A model generated the notes under the pieces. That model had not been told where the DNA came from. It was given only the letters and a program-made list of their open reading frames with translations, and did no database searches. A program made the position numbers and the translations under genes. A DNA stretch of 64,000 nt from Zygaena filipendulae (Eukaryota > Arthropoda > Insecta > Lepidoptera > Zygaenidae): positions 14,158,501 through 14,222,500 of the forward strand of contig OU015651.1 of NCBI GenBank assembly GCA_907165275.2, in the 5' to 3' direction. Shown one piece after another: positions 36,501-49,900 of the stretch (position 1 is its first letter; the number at the start of each line of letters is the position of its first letter).

Positions 36501-39500
36501 CCCCATGGGCAACCGTATCACTATTAAGTAATCTCTACCAGGTTACCCTAGGTTAGGGGAGTCAGATAAAACTTATCGTAGGTGGGTGGCGTAAGCGTAA
36601 GGCTAATATAGGTAAAGGCGTAATGTAAAACCTTCTAACTTTGAATGAACTATCTCAAGAAGGTTCATTTTTTTCCGTGAACCAGAGCATCCAGGATATG
36701 ATGTTGTTTCCACCTCGACTTCGTTCGAAGTTCATCCGCCTAGTAAGCACGTTATTAGATTCATCTAGCTTTACAAAAAGCTGGTGCGTATGTTAGATCT
36801 TCTACCTAGATAATATTCTGAAATGTTGGCATTACTTTGGGGCTTCAAAGTTTAAATTACTCATATCTACACTTTACGTATACCAATATTCTAAAAACTC
36901 GATTCGATTCCGTAATCCAGTTTTTGCAAGACGAAAAATCAAAATATCACTGTTTCGGGAGTTGAGACAAATACATTTGTGCCAATTTCAATGCTGTTAA
37001 TATTCCATTAATAGAATATTATGGGCGGGTAATGAATCATTATCAGAGAAGATTATGTGATAAATGTAACATCGCAATAACAAAAGACGTTAATCAAGCG
37101 CTAAGGCACATCTATCAACAATAGACACATGGCTGGGACTTGATGAGATCCCTATCTTAATTACATTGTTGTTTTGGGTGTCTTCAATATTACTGAAGAT
37201 ATATTCGTGTACATATTATAATAATAGATTTTACAACAAGTGCACAAAACGAATCATTTTTAAAATGGTTATGTGGACGAGTTATAAACTCTGCTTTTCA
37301 CTTCGATTGCAAGGAAATAAAACAGTAGTATATACCTAACATAACATTTCTTTAATTTAATTCAAAGTAAAATTAGTAAAGTTTTAAATACTGAAGGAAA
37401 TGGTTTTTCCCAGCCTATCAACGGTATTTATGTCTTAAAATACACATAAGGCAAATAAATTAAAGTAAATATTATAAAATAACAAATTCTATCTATGAAC
37501 TTCTTGTGTTTGGCCGTATGGCTCATTTTCTTTGCCTTAATATATTAAGGCAAAGAAAATACATTTATGAGTAGATACGTTAATGCACTTATGCACAAAT
37601 TTCGATTTTGTGCAGCCTATATCCTGCAAAAACAAGTACTTTCAGAGAATGAGAAGTGAAAATAATATTTTCTATTTAGAAAACATCCTCATCTAGCAAT
37701 ACCAACACCCCAGCAGATTCTTCTTTCCATTTTAAGCAGCTGGAATTGGATTCAAGAAGTTCTTAACCATCCATACGTAGCCAACGTTACTGAAACCCAG
37801 TTGACTAACTATGATACTCGGCGGTGCTCGATCAATCAAATCCAAAGACGAATTGCGAGTCGTTATGTAAAATTGTTACAAGAGAGCTTGTTCGATGTTT
37901 ACACAAACAAAAACTTGGATCTCAAGTGAATTCAAGTAATATTTGTGTTTATGTTACATAAATATTTTACCGTTGTTATGTAATATAGAAAAAAATTCAA
38001 ATATTGCGAGATTGGATAAATTTTATCAGTAATGGGTTATGTATTATGTACCTACGTTAAATATGTATCATGTAATTAATCAATGACTGACTGACTGTGA
38101 CATGTATGTGTGAATGTCCCTAAACACCGAATTGCATGGGGACCCGCCACATAAACACTGCCGTAATTTTATTTTTAAAATATTTATTGGTTAAATTTTA
38201 ATTTTATTAACAAATTAACAGCCTTTTCTTTCTTTCTTTTTTTGTATTTTTTTTATTTTCTTTCCTTTGCCAACGAACGAGTATTTTAACTTTGACACAA
38301 TGGAGAGATCTCTAGGTAGGTATACATCTTAGCTTAATTAATGGGGCAGGCAGACAAAGCCTCTGCACTTCGACCCTCGGGATCTTTTGTACCATCCCCA
38401 TCCTGTGATCCTCCCTCTACTCCCTGAAGACCTCGGCGGCAAAGGCTGGTGTACAGTGGAGGGGTAGGTACCTAAAGTCCTCTGGTTCTGGGTAAGCCGT
38501 CCCCAGAAGGCCCATACGTTTACGAGCCAAGGCATCGCACTCGCACATGAGATGTGCCATGATTGTTTCCATCTCTACGCCGAACTTTCTGCAGGATGAG
38601 TCGCTCGCAAGTTTCATTATCGTGAGATGTTCTTTTGTCCCGAAGTGACCTGTAAGCGAACCAGACCTACCTGATTGCGACTAGGTATACTTATATATAA
38701 TACTAGCTGTCCCCCGCGATTTCATCCGCGGTAGTTTCGGAGTTCCCGCAGGAATTCCGGGATAAAAACTATCCTATCTTTTAAGTTGTGTCATATTATA
38801 AATGGTTACAAAATTTTATCAAAATCCGTTCAGTAGTTTCGGAGTCCATCGCGGACAAACAACGTGACACGTGATTTATATATATTAAGACTAGCTGTCC
38901 CCCGCGATTTCATCCGCGGTAATTTCGGAGTTCCCGTGGAGGTTGCGGGAAAAAAATACTCTAAGTCCATCAGTTCCCGCGGGGATTCCGGGATAAAAAC
39001 TATCCTATCTTTTAAGTTGGACCATATTATAAACGGTTACAAAATTTTATCAAAATCCGTTCAGTAGTTTCGGAGTCCATCGCGGACAAACAACGTGACA
39101 CGTGATTTATATATATTAGATATGTATTATTATACTAACTTGCTGTCATAGATGTTTCCTGAACATCGATAATCTCTTAGATTTGGTCCTGTCTGTAGAT
39201 TCGCATGTTTGTCCATATGTCACAACCACAAAATGGCGTTTGAAGAAGACCATTTATATTGAAGGCCACATAACCTATACCTTTTTCTGGTAATTAGCCA
39301 AAACCCTAGCTTTCACCATATTATATCCATATGACGGTTTTTTTTTATTTAACTTTCCGTTAAATTGTTTCTCATTCAGATCATTTTGGGTCAAATGTTT
39401 AGCTACATAAAACACTTGATGGACGATAAATGTCTATTTAATGGCCCCTAATACCATTGGGACCCACAAATTTGTAATTGCTCTACCATTTGTGTTATCT

Positions 39501-40901
39501 TTATGACAATCATTTTTTATAGATACAGCGATCAATAGATCGTTATGTGATGATAAAATTTATAGATGCGGCACTTTAACTTGCGAGTGTGGTATGTAAA
39601 TAACCGTAGGTATCTACACTATATTGTTTTCGTGACTTCGCTTGGATGACGAATGTGCCACCATTATTTCACTAGATTTGCCCCGCGGTTTCACGCGCGT
39701 GAAACGTTTTTATATCAACAACTTATTACCCGATGTTGCTCTAGGCTAAGATTAACCTAACTGTGAAAACCGCATGGCAATCCGTTTATTAGATTTGGAG
39801 ATAATCGCGAACAGACAGACAGACAGAAAATAATTACCTATAAAAACTTACCTATTTGTAGTTGGTTACTCTTCTTTTATCGTTCCTTGTCAATTTTTAT
39901 TAAAAATATTCAATGTACAGAATCGCGGATTCTACTCTTTTATTATTAAGTAAATATAAAAGATAGAAACGAGTCTCGCATAAACGTAACAATTGCAGCC
40001 TACGCGTTTTTGTAGTACATAGTCAGGTAGGTACATTTTCGCACAAGCTCGTTTTATATAGTTTAAATATATTGTTCCAGAACATAACAATGCCTCACCA
40101 GTGGCTAGAAGGCAACCTGCCCGTGGCCGCCAAGTGCGATGTTTGCGAGAAGACGTGCGGCTCCGTTCTCAGGTGAGTGATACGCAATAGGCATATTATG
40201 TCCGGGGAAATCGAAACAAACTGGATGAATACACTCTAGTTTTCAGTTCATCGTGTCTAGATTAATGAAAAATATTCGACACGTATTTTTTCTTTTTTTT
40301 TAATATAAGATAAGATAAACTTTATTCAGCAAAAACAAACGCCTACCTACACCACGCAACAAACACTTTACAATATAAATGTGAGTAAAAGTATGTGGTG
40401 CAGTGCTTTGCTCAAAGGGACTCCACTTAGCATAATATGCTGCGACAGTAGTAATGGTAGTTCCGCCTGCGGAATTATCGGAAACTATCAAAAGCTAAAA
40501 AAATTTAATCATACATAGTCTAGATTTAAATAGTGGTTTATTTGGTACCAAATTGAACAGTAACTTAATTAAGTAATTTTAAAATAAGCATAAATTTAAA
40601 CCTAAATATAACTAGAAAATTATAATAAAATACACCGAAATACTATTTATACGATACACGTGGGACAGTAAGTAAAAATAAATTAATATCAAATAACGTA
40701 AGTAATAAAAAAAATAACGGCGATACATTGAGTTGCAATGTCGTGTGACGTCACGATCTAGGGTTATCACGGCACGAGCCTCCACTCCTAAACTTCAATA
40801 CCTATGCTTTATTTGAGTATTTTTTTCCATTGATTTGAAAAATCAAAATATACCTACGTGTTTAATATCTACTTTTTAAGAGCTTTTCTTTATGTATGTA
40901 T

Positions 40902-40937
<36 letters not shown>

Positions 40938-43900
40938 TTAAAACGTTTACAAAATATGACTTAATCTAATAGCAACCCAAAAATCACTATGTTTGTACGG
41001 GTGGAATCTTGCACTCAATTTTGAAGCAGAAATCTTCAACCGATTGTGCTAAAATTTTGTATACGCGTTTAATTTGGATGATAATGCATGGTTTATTCTT
41101 TTTTTTTTAATTTTCTTTCGTTTCTTTAATTGTTTTTTTCATTTGAGTTGTTCTGTACGTATGTGTTCATTTGTATTGTGTTACTCCTTTTGCTTGAATA
41201 AATCTTTCTTTCTTTCTTACTTTTAGCGCATTTGAATAAAAACTTGTTTCATGAAAAAAAAAATCTATTGAGACTACTGTTATTTAACTGATTCGTCAAA
41301 ACCAAAATTTTATTTAGTCTGTCAGTTAGTGTACAATAGATTTCGGTAAATTTTTCCTCTAAGCTTGTTTTGCAAAAAAAAGTGGATATGCAGGAGAATT
41401 GCCTGCACAATAGGCAGCCAGACACACGTTCATTACCGTGCCACGTTTGGTTCGTGTGGATTCGTTGGCAATTTTTACCAGTTTTTTCGCTGCGGAATTG
41501 GAGAGCGCCCAGTGTGCACTCGTCCTATTTTTTCGCATTTTTTTTCATTCGTAAGTTGGTACTTAGTACAATACAACGAGTGGGCTACTGGGTTTTGTCC
41601 TCATTTTGAAGAAATGAAGAGCATGACAATAGGCGTCCTATTGCTCAGCACAGCAATAAAAAGAAAAAGGTTACAATACTTTTTTTTATCATTAAACTCT
41701 GTCCGCTCTATTTTAAAAAGACGTTTGGATCAAAAAGATTTGAACTTTGAAGATATTTCTCTTATAATAGGCACAATAGCAATATGAAGTCCACAATGAA
41801 GTTTCACGAGTAACTCTCCATTTAAATATAGCGACGGACGTCACGATTGGCCTTACCTACGGGTGAGTTTTTGGATTGTTTGAATTGTTTTCGATTTTGT
41901 TTTATTTTTCTTACAATATTGAGTAGGTATGGAAGCTTGAGCAATATGTAGAATAAGTAAACTGTGAGAATGTTTACCTCGATGCCCAGATATTGTTTTC
42001 GACTCGGTCTGAACTATCTGCGTGTACTGCAGTGTTCTATAATGCTGAGGCAGTGAAGTTTTGGTCATGGGGACGCACCACATAAACACCTCTAGCTGTC
42101 ATTTGTTCTCATAATATTTTCATAATAAAAATGAATCGTCAAATGTGTTGGTAAGCGCATAATTTCCAAACGACTGCACCAAATTGGAAAATTGTCTTTT
42201 TTTGAGTTCGTTATTGTCAGGACAAGGTTTATATAAAAGAATTTTGGAGTTCCTGCGGGAAATCCGAAACTCACGCGGGTGAATCTCCGAAACGGTTGGA
42301 CCGATATTGACGGGATTCACTGCTAATTAGCTGTTGTTATAAGGAGTAAATTAGACTGCATTGGAGTTCCTGCGGGAATCCCGAAACTCACGCGGGTGAA
42401 ACCGCGGGGCACAGCTAGTATTGTCATATATATTATTATTATTTTTTGTTAAATCATGTATCTATAAAATAATTGTAATTGTGTTTTTGTGTTGTATCTC
42501 TGTTTCTAAATAAATGCCTTTTCTTTCCTTCTTTCTTTCTATAATAACTCCTCGTTTGTTCGCGCCTTACTTCAATGCACTTCTTCATCAGCTCCTCAGT
42601 TCCGTTTGCCAGCCGATGGATGTCTTGGGTGCTTGCTTATGGTATTGTGAGGGGATGAATCCGTTAAAAGTATCGCATTATCTAGATTCTAGTCGATTGT
42701 TTTTTTTTTATTATACTCGTAGAGTGTGCCTTCTATAACTATAACGCTCCAAGTGCGGTATTTAATAAATAAATTAACGAATTTATTTTTTAGAAAAACT
42801 GTGATTCGAAACGGCACCCGAGCGATCTAACTTATACCTAACTAGGTGTTCCCCAGCGGTTTCACCCACCTGAATATACAACGTGTTAATGAATTAACTG
42901 AAAACCTGATACACCCCATTTAAAAAAATAAACAATAATATGATTAAAATACATTTTATCTTGTAGCGGAGGTATTACGAGCAGGTAGGTATTAAACTCA
43001 CATTTGCTGTAGAAATGGAATTTTGGAAGTGGTTTATTGTTAAAAACTTAGCGCTATATATACAGAAAACCTTAAAACTAACAACCAATCAAAAACACAA
43101 CATTAAATATTTACAACCAAACAACCAATGAGAAATCGTACATTAAATGGCGGACAGATTCGAGCGAGATGCTAGTTTCTAGAATTTCATAGTCTCCTCT
43201 CGTCGCACACTCGCACCGCGCATGCGCGGGGTGCGCGGCGCGGAGGACGCGGGCGGCGCGCGCGCAGGAGCTCAGTCCGCCGCGTCTCGAGCGCCAGTCG
43301 CCATCGATCGTTGAGAGCGCAAGGCCGCGCGTCTCGCGCCGGACCGCGAATCGTGGATGTGCGTGTGGTGCCGTACAGGTGTCTCCGACCGAGTAGTTCC
43401 ATGGTGCTTGATGGTGTACAACAGCGTCGCAAGATCCAGGCGATTAAAAACGGCTCTTTTCAGGGCCACTCTTTCCATTTTGATGTACTGCCTGATCTTG
43501 CTTGCGTAGTTACTTCAGTGAGTGTGACCCAGGAACGTGACGTCGCTTGACTGTTCCTTCGAATCTCCAGCGAGGTCGTCTTTTTCAAGATTGCTCCTCG
43601 CACTTTCCTCTGTCTGGAATTCGTTGGAATTGAGTCAGCTAGGCAATAAAGAATAGCATAACAAGTTGTCCGTGTCCTGTTTCTTTCTTGTGATTCGATA
43701 ATAAGGTGATTCCACTGTGTATGTTATTTCTCTCTTGCTCCTTCAACCTTCCTGATCCTTGATCCAATTCCCCGGTAAAGGTATGTTACGTACACGGTTT
43801 GGTAATGGTAGGTAGATGGAGGTAAACCGCTGTGAAGTATGTAAGTATTTTCGTAAGTATTTCTGTGCTCATGTGCAAGGTGTGCACAGTATCCCCCTTC

Positions 43901-46900
43901 AAGCAAAGCGTACGGTTTTCTTCACGACTCGTCCGCTCCGGGTGATGTAAGGTGACGTAGGTAAGACAGCTGGAGTCGAATTCCTTGCTTCACGTGTTTC
44001 GACTGGATCACGGTTCGGTGAACTCGATCTCTTGCGTTCCGACGTGACGTCAGTGTCGCTCGTGCTTACGTCTTCTTCGTTAAGTAGGTAGGCAGGCTTG
44101 AGTCTATCCAGTGATATCACGGTTGTGCGTAGTGGTAACTGTATCTTGAAATACTTCTCGTGACGTTGTAGAACTTGATAGGGTCCGTCATATGGCGGAG
44201 TCAATGGCGGTCTGACCGCGTCGTTTCGAACGAAAACGTGTGTACACGTAGCTAGGTTCTTGTGTACGAACGTAGGTCGTGACGTTGTGGTACGATTTGT
44301 GGGTATTAACGTTGCCATTGTTCGGCTTAGCCGTTGCACGTATTCTGCATCTTCGATTTTCGACTGTGTAGGTACGAAAAAATCGGACGGTATTCGTAGT
44401 GTTGCGCCGTAGGTCATCAGTGCAGGGCTGAGATTATCTTCGCGTAGTGCGGTGCGTAAACCAAATAGTACGGTGGGCAACTCGTCTACCCATGTTGTGG
44501 TTGCACCGCGCGCCATGAGAGCTGCCTTCATTGTACGATGAAGTCGTTCTACTTTTCCGTTTGACTGGGCGTGATAACTTGTAGTGCGGATTCTAGATAT
44601 ACCCCATCTCTTCAGTAGTGTGTTGAATAGTGCTGACTCAAAATTTTGTGCTCTGTCTGTCGTAATTCTGAGCGGGACGCCAAATCGCACTATCCAGTTC
44701 TCGTAGAGGGCTTTTGCGACGCTTTCTGCGGTGATGTCTTGAACTGGAACAGCTTCCGGCCATCTGGTGCGTCTGTCTATTATGGTGACGCAAAACTTGA
44801 AATCGTGCGATAATCGTAGCGGTCCCACGACGTCTATGTGTATGTGTTCGAAACGTTGAGAAGGTGGAAACTCTGCCAGAGGAGTGACGACGTGACGATG
44901 TACCTTGCTGCGCTGACAGTCGATACATGCTTTGGCCCATGTTGCTACATCTTTGTTCATAGCTGGCCAGAAAAATTTCGATGCTATCTGCTTCCGTGTG
45001 GTTCTTGCCCCGGGGTGACATAGCCCGTGTTGCGCTTTGAATGCGGCATAGCGGTATGTTTTAGGTAAATACGGACGGGGTGACGTAGTCGATAGCTCGC
45101 ATGTGATTGGTCGGTCGAGTCCGGGAAGAGTTACTTCGGCGAATTTCAAGTTGGGTTGTTTCTTTAGATTTCTCAAGTCTTCGTCGTTGCTTTGGTCTAT
45201 TGCAAGTTGGTTGTAGTCTATGACATTTGGGTTCTGGATGTCTTCGATTCGTGATAATGCGTCGGCGATTGGATTTTCTTCACCTTTGATGTACTTGATA
45301 CTCGAACAAAATTGAGATATGAAATGTAGCTGCCGTTCTCGTCTCGGTGTGTCGCTACTACTGGCGGGTCTGCTGAGTGCGAAAGAGAGAGGCTTGTGAT
45401 CGGTGAGTATAGTTACTTCGCAGCCTTCGATTAGTCTTCTGAAGTGTTTTACAGCCATGTACATAGCTAATAATTCGCGATCGTACACGCTGTAGCGGCG
45501 TTGCGTAGGGCTCATTGACTTCGAGAAGAATGCTAATGGTTTCCAGTTGTTCTCAACCTTTTGTTGTAGTACTGCGCCTAAACTGTGATCCGAGGCGTCT
45601 GTCATTATAGCGAGTTTGCAACCGTGAACGGGGTAGCTTAACGTTGTTGCTTCGGTAATGCTTTGGCGGCATTTTTCAAAAGCTTCGTTCGCTTCCGGTG
45701 TCCATTCTATTGGCGTTTTGTCATTCTTTTTCTTGTTGTGAAGAAACTTGTTGAGTTCGTGTTGATGATCGGCTTGATGAGGTAGGCAGTCTCGGTAAAA
45801 ATTAAGCATGCCTAGGAAGCGTCGTAGTTCGACGATTGTCTTCGGTTTCGGATACGAGGAAATTGCTTCGATGCGATCTATCGTAGGTTTGATACCGCTG
45901 GCGGAGACTTCGTAGCCTAGGAAGTTTATAGTTTCAACTCCAAACTGGCATTTGTCGACGTTGAGTGTGACGCCGTGTTTGTCGAGACGTTCTAAGACTT
46001 GATGGAGAAGCTTCTTATGGTTGTTTTCATCTTCAGAAAATAGGAGAATGTCGTCGACGAAACAGAAACAGTCTTCTATACCTCGGAGAACTTGATGCAT
46101 GAATCTTTGAAAGGTTTGACTTGCGTTGCGTAGACCGAACGTCATGCATGTAAATTCGTATAGCCCGAACGGAGTGATTATGGCTGTTTTCTGTGCATCT
46201 TCTTTACTCGCCATGGGAATCCAGTAGTAAGCCATCTTGAGATCAAGTTTCGAAAATATTTTTTTGTTGTTGAGTGGGTACGTGAAATCTTGAATGCGTG
46301 GTATCGGATAGCGATCGGGTTGCGTCACTGCGTTTAATCTTCGGTAGTCGCCGCATACGCGAAGTCCGCCGTCTTTTTTCGTGACGACGTGTAGAGGGCT
46401 GGCCCATGGACTGCTTGAAGGTCTGCAAATGCCAATCTCCATCATCCGATCAAATTCGGCTTTTGCGGCGTTGTATTTGTCGGGCGGTAGAGGGCGGGCG
46501 CGTGCCGAAAGCGGAGGACCCGTCGTTTCGATGTGATGTACGACGTCATGTTTGGCTGGCTGCTTAAGAGACATGGGTCGGAGAACGCCAGGAAAATGCT
46601 TCAAGATATCGTGATATTGTTGGTCGGAGCTCACGATGCGAATGGACTCGGCGGTTGTTGATACTTCAGTGGCGTCGACGGTAAGCTTGGTTTCGTCGTC
46701 GATTAATTTTTTTCTGTGAAGATCCACAAGGAGCTTGTAGTGACGTAAGAAGTCTGCACCCAATATGGAAGTCTTCACGTCTGCGACAATAAATGTCCAG
46801 GTGAAACTGCGCCGTAGTCCCAGGTTGAGCTTGATTGTTTTCTCGCCGTAGGTATTTATCGGTGTGTTGTTTGCCGCGTAAAGTTTGTAGGTATGTGCGG

Positions 46901-49900
46901 CCTTTTTCTTAGTTTTCGATGTTGCAGCCCAAACAGATATCTGCGCCAGTGTCCACGAGGAAACGTTCGTGTGAGTCGCGATCATGAACACAAAGGCGGT
47001 TGCTGATCTTGGGGACACCGACGTCCGCCGCGGTCGGTGTCGACGTTAGTTTTCCGACGTCTTGTTACGTTGTGCGCACGGTGACTCGCAGCGTATTGCC
47101 TTCTTGCCAAACTTGTGATGGTATCTGCATAACCACGTAGGATCGCCAGGCTTCACACGGGATGATGATGAGCGTGAGTGAGAGCGGTAGCGTCCGCGAA
47201 ATGGTTGACGAGATGTTTGACGCGTGGTATGCCGTGCTCGCAATTCCGCCACTTGTAATGTGAGTTTTTCCAATCTTGATAGGATCTCTGAATACGGTGG
47301 CTTGCTTTTCTGTTCTTGCTCGGCCATAGCTTCAGCCTTTTGTTGATTCCTTTTTTCTTCTTCTTTGTTGTCGGAGGGTCACCACTGTAGCGGAGGTATT
47401 ACGAGCAGGTAGGTATTAAACTCACATTTGCTGTAGAAATGGAATTTTGGAAGTGGTTTATTGTTAAAAACTTAGCGCTATATATACAGAAAACCTTAAA
47501 ACTAACAACCAATCAAAAACACAACATTAAATATTTACAACCAAACAACCAATGAGAAATCGTACATTAAATGGCGGACAGATTCGAGCGAGATGCTAGT
47601 TTCTAGAATTTCATAGTCTCCTCTCGTCGCACACTCGCACCGCGCATGCGCGGGGTGCGCGGCGCGGAGGACGCGGGCGGCGCGCGCGCAGGAGCTCAGT
47701 CCGCCGCGTCTCGAGCGCCAGTCGCCATCGATCGTTGAGAGCGCAAGGCCGCGCGTCTCGCGCCGGACCGCGAATCGTGGATGTGCGTGTGGTGCCGTAC
47801 AGGTGTCTCCGACCGAGTAGTTCCATGGTGCTTGATGGTGTACAACAGCGTCGCAAGATCCAGGCGATTAAAAACGGCTCTTTTCAGGGCCACTCTTTCC
47901 ATTTTGATGTACTGCCTGATCTTGCTTGCGTAGTTACTTCAGTGAGTGTGACCCAGGAACGTGACGTCGCTTGACTGTTCCTTCGAATCTCCAGCGAGGT
48001 CGTCTTTTTCAAGATTGCTCCTCGCACTTTCCTCTGTCTGGAATTCGTTGGAATTGAGTCAGCTAGGCAATAAAGAATAGCATAACAAGTTGTCCGTGTC
48101 CTGTTTCTTTCTTGTGATTCGATAATAAGGTGATTCCACTGTGTATGTTATTTCTCTCTTGCTCCTTCAACCTTCCTGATCCTTGATCCAATTCCCCGGT
48201 AAAGGTATGTTACGTACACGGTTTGGTAATGGTAGGTAGATGGAGGTAAACCGCTGTGAAGTATGTAAGTATTTTCGTAAGTATTTCTGTGCTCATGTGC
48301 AAGGTGTGCACAATCTCAAAAAAATATATACTTTAAATGTTCTTCAACATTAGTTTGAAGGTGACCTATCTACGAAATTCCAAGCGCTACGCCCGCGCCT
48401 ACCGTTTCGTTTTTTTTTGCTGCCGGCGGCGTACGCGCCAGATATTGTATTATAAATAATTTAGACATGGGCTGATAAAAATTAAAAAATATAACCTATA
48501 TAAAAACATAGTGCGATCGATTCGCTAGTTGATTCTGAGCAAACTACTTTCTAGTTTTCAGTTAATTCATTAACACGTTGTATAGGAATCCCTTCAGCTC
48601 TACTCTAAAAAGCATCCTGTGCCATTCAAGTAAGTATTTAAGATCCCTTCAGTATTTCCAGTAATTACTCTAGACCTCCAAACTTGCAAACTTTGGCTCG
48701 TTATGATATTGGTGTAGATAATAGAAGGTAGTCTATTGTTCCTCACCGCGCCGTAGAATTTTCACCTTAAAGGCTGCATTTTCATAAGCGTATAGCGGAA
48801 TGAATGAAAGCAAAAAAGCATTGACGCCACTCGATTCCCGCAACGGATTGAAATCGTTCCGAGCATTAATAGGGGGAATCGGTTCTGATACCGCGAAATC
48901 CCACTCTCGAAGGATCCGATTGCTGCGGTGCAATCGGTGATCCGTTTATTTCGAAGTGAATTATGCTGCTTGAATGACGATGGATATGTTCGAAAATAAA
49001 TTTATTTGAATACTAGCTGTTCCCCGCGATTTCACCCGCGTTCATGTCGGAGTCTCTGCGGGAATTCCGGGATAAAATTAGGCTAAGTTACTAACCGCCG
49101 CACTCAGAGTCGACTTTAATGATTACTTAGTTAAGTATAGATTTTTTAAACAAAACTGTCGCAATCAGACAAGTTTAATAAATTAATGTTAATTGGCATT
49201 TACCGAATTAAGTTACATCTCATTAAATGCCAATTAAAATTAATTTATTAAACTTGTCTGATTGCGACAGTTTTGTTTTAAAAATCTATACTTACTTAAC
49301 TAAGTAATCATTAAAATCGACTCTGAGTGCGGCGGTAAGTTAAGTAAGCTAAAAATCCGTCCAGCCGTTCCAGAGATTAGCCGAAACAAACAGACGAACA
49401 GAGAATAATTTTAAAAGTTGGTTTTTTTATGTGAGTATCGTATATAGAATACCTACGTTTATATGCCTGCATTTAGTGAAAAGCTGTTAATTTGTAATTA
49501 AAAACAGACACTTCAATTTTATTTATATGTATAGATAGTATTATATAGATAGATTATTAGGCTAAGGAAATATCCTTAGCCTAATAATGTATTTTTTTAT
49601 AAGCTTTATCATGTGTAATGGAAGTTATTAACGAGAGCAAAACAAATTAGCGGAAACACAACTGTCTATCTTTACAGTTTCTATTAGGCAGTCCGCAGTT
49701 CCACTAGCTCTCAAATCTTTAATCTCATTAATTTCCACTAGTTTCTTAACAAGGTGATAAAAAAGTTTTTTATAATACAAAGCCTCGGGCAAAGCCTATG
49801 TGGAATTTGATTCAAATATTCATCCAATCGGCCATGACAATTTGTTCAGATCGAAAAGTCGTGGTTAGGAATAACGAAAAAAAAAAACTACTTAAACATC

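Larger units (their letters stand above)
35331..40080. other. DGK intron between C1a and C1b, 4.75 kb
   Basis: GT-AG, phase 0. Contains Helitron pieces (35472-35730, 36145-36256, 38703-39119, 39671-39850), a LINE relic (38339-38660) and a 36-bp perfect palindrome (37525-37560). 36260-37500 and 39120-39670 hold nothing recognisable. Confidence 0.9.
42962..48312 (-). mobile_element. Ty3/gypsy LTR retrotransposon 2 (CsRn1/Kabuki-like), defective
   Basis: 5351 bp with two 927-bp TGT...ACA LTRs that look identical, flanked by ATCT on both sides (42958-42961 and 48313-48316), a 4-bp target duplication. Internal part on the minus strand: PBS, a short gag remnant, a protease motif in a shifted frame, an open RT-RNase H-integrase frame, PPT. 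The Gag C-x2-H-x9-C-x3-C box is the unusual type known from the CsRn1 clade. The insertion splits an older TIR element. Antisense to the host gene. Confidence 0.95.
42875..48584. mobile_element. TIR element (family T1) split by LTR element 2
   Basis: Outer parts 42875-42961 and 48317-48584 form a roughly 355-bp element. Its ends are inverted copies of about 31 bp (TATACAACGTGTTAATGAAT onward, and the reverse at 48554-48584). The second copy is at 14115-14490. No transposase; non-autonomous. Confidence 0.85.

Noticed and set aside
41365..41787. 140-codon open frame on the plus strand
   Set aside because: Starts in an AT-rich tract next to a poly-T run, two frames overlap, composition is unlike the host exons and I recognise no domain. 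Probably chance.
43187..43550. Open frames repeated at 47611-47974
   Set aside because: They lie in the GC-rich part of the two LTR copies of element 2, so duplication comes from the LTR and not from coding selection.
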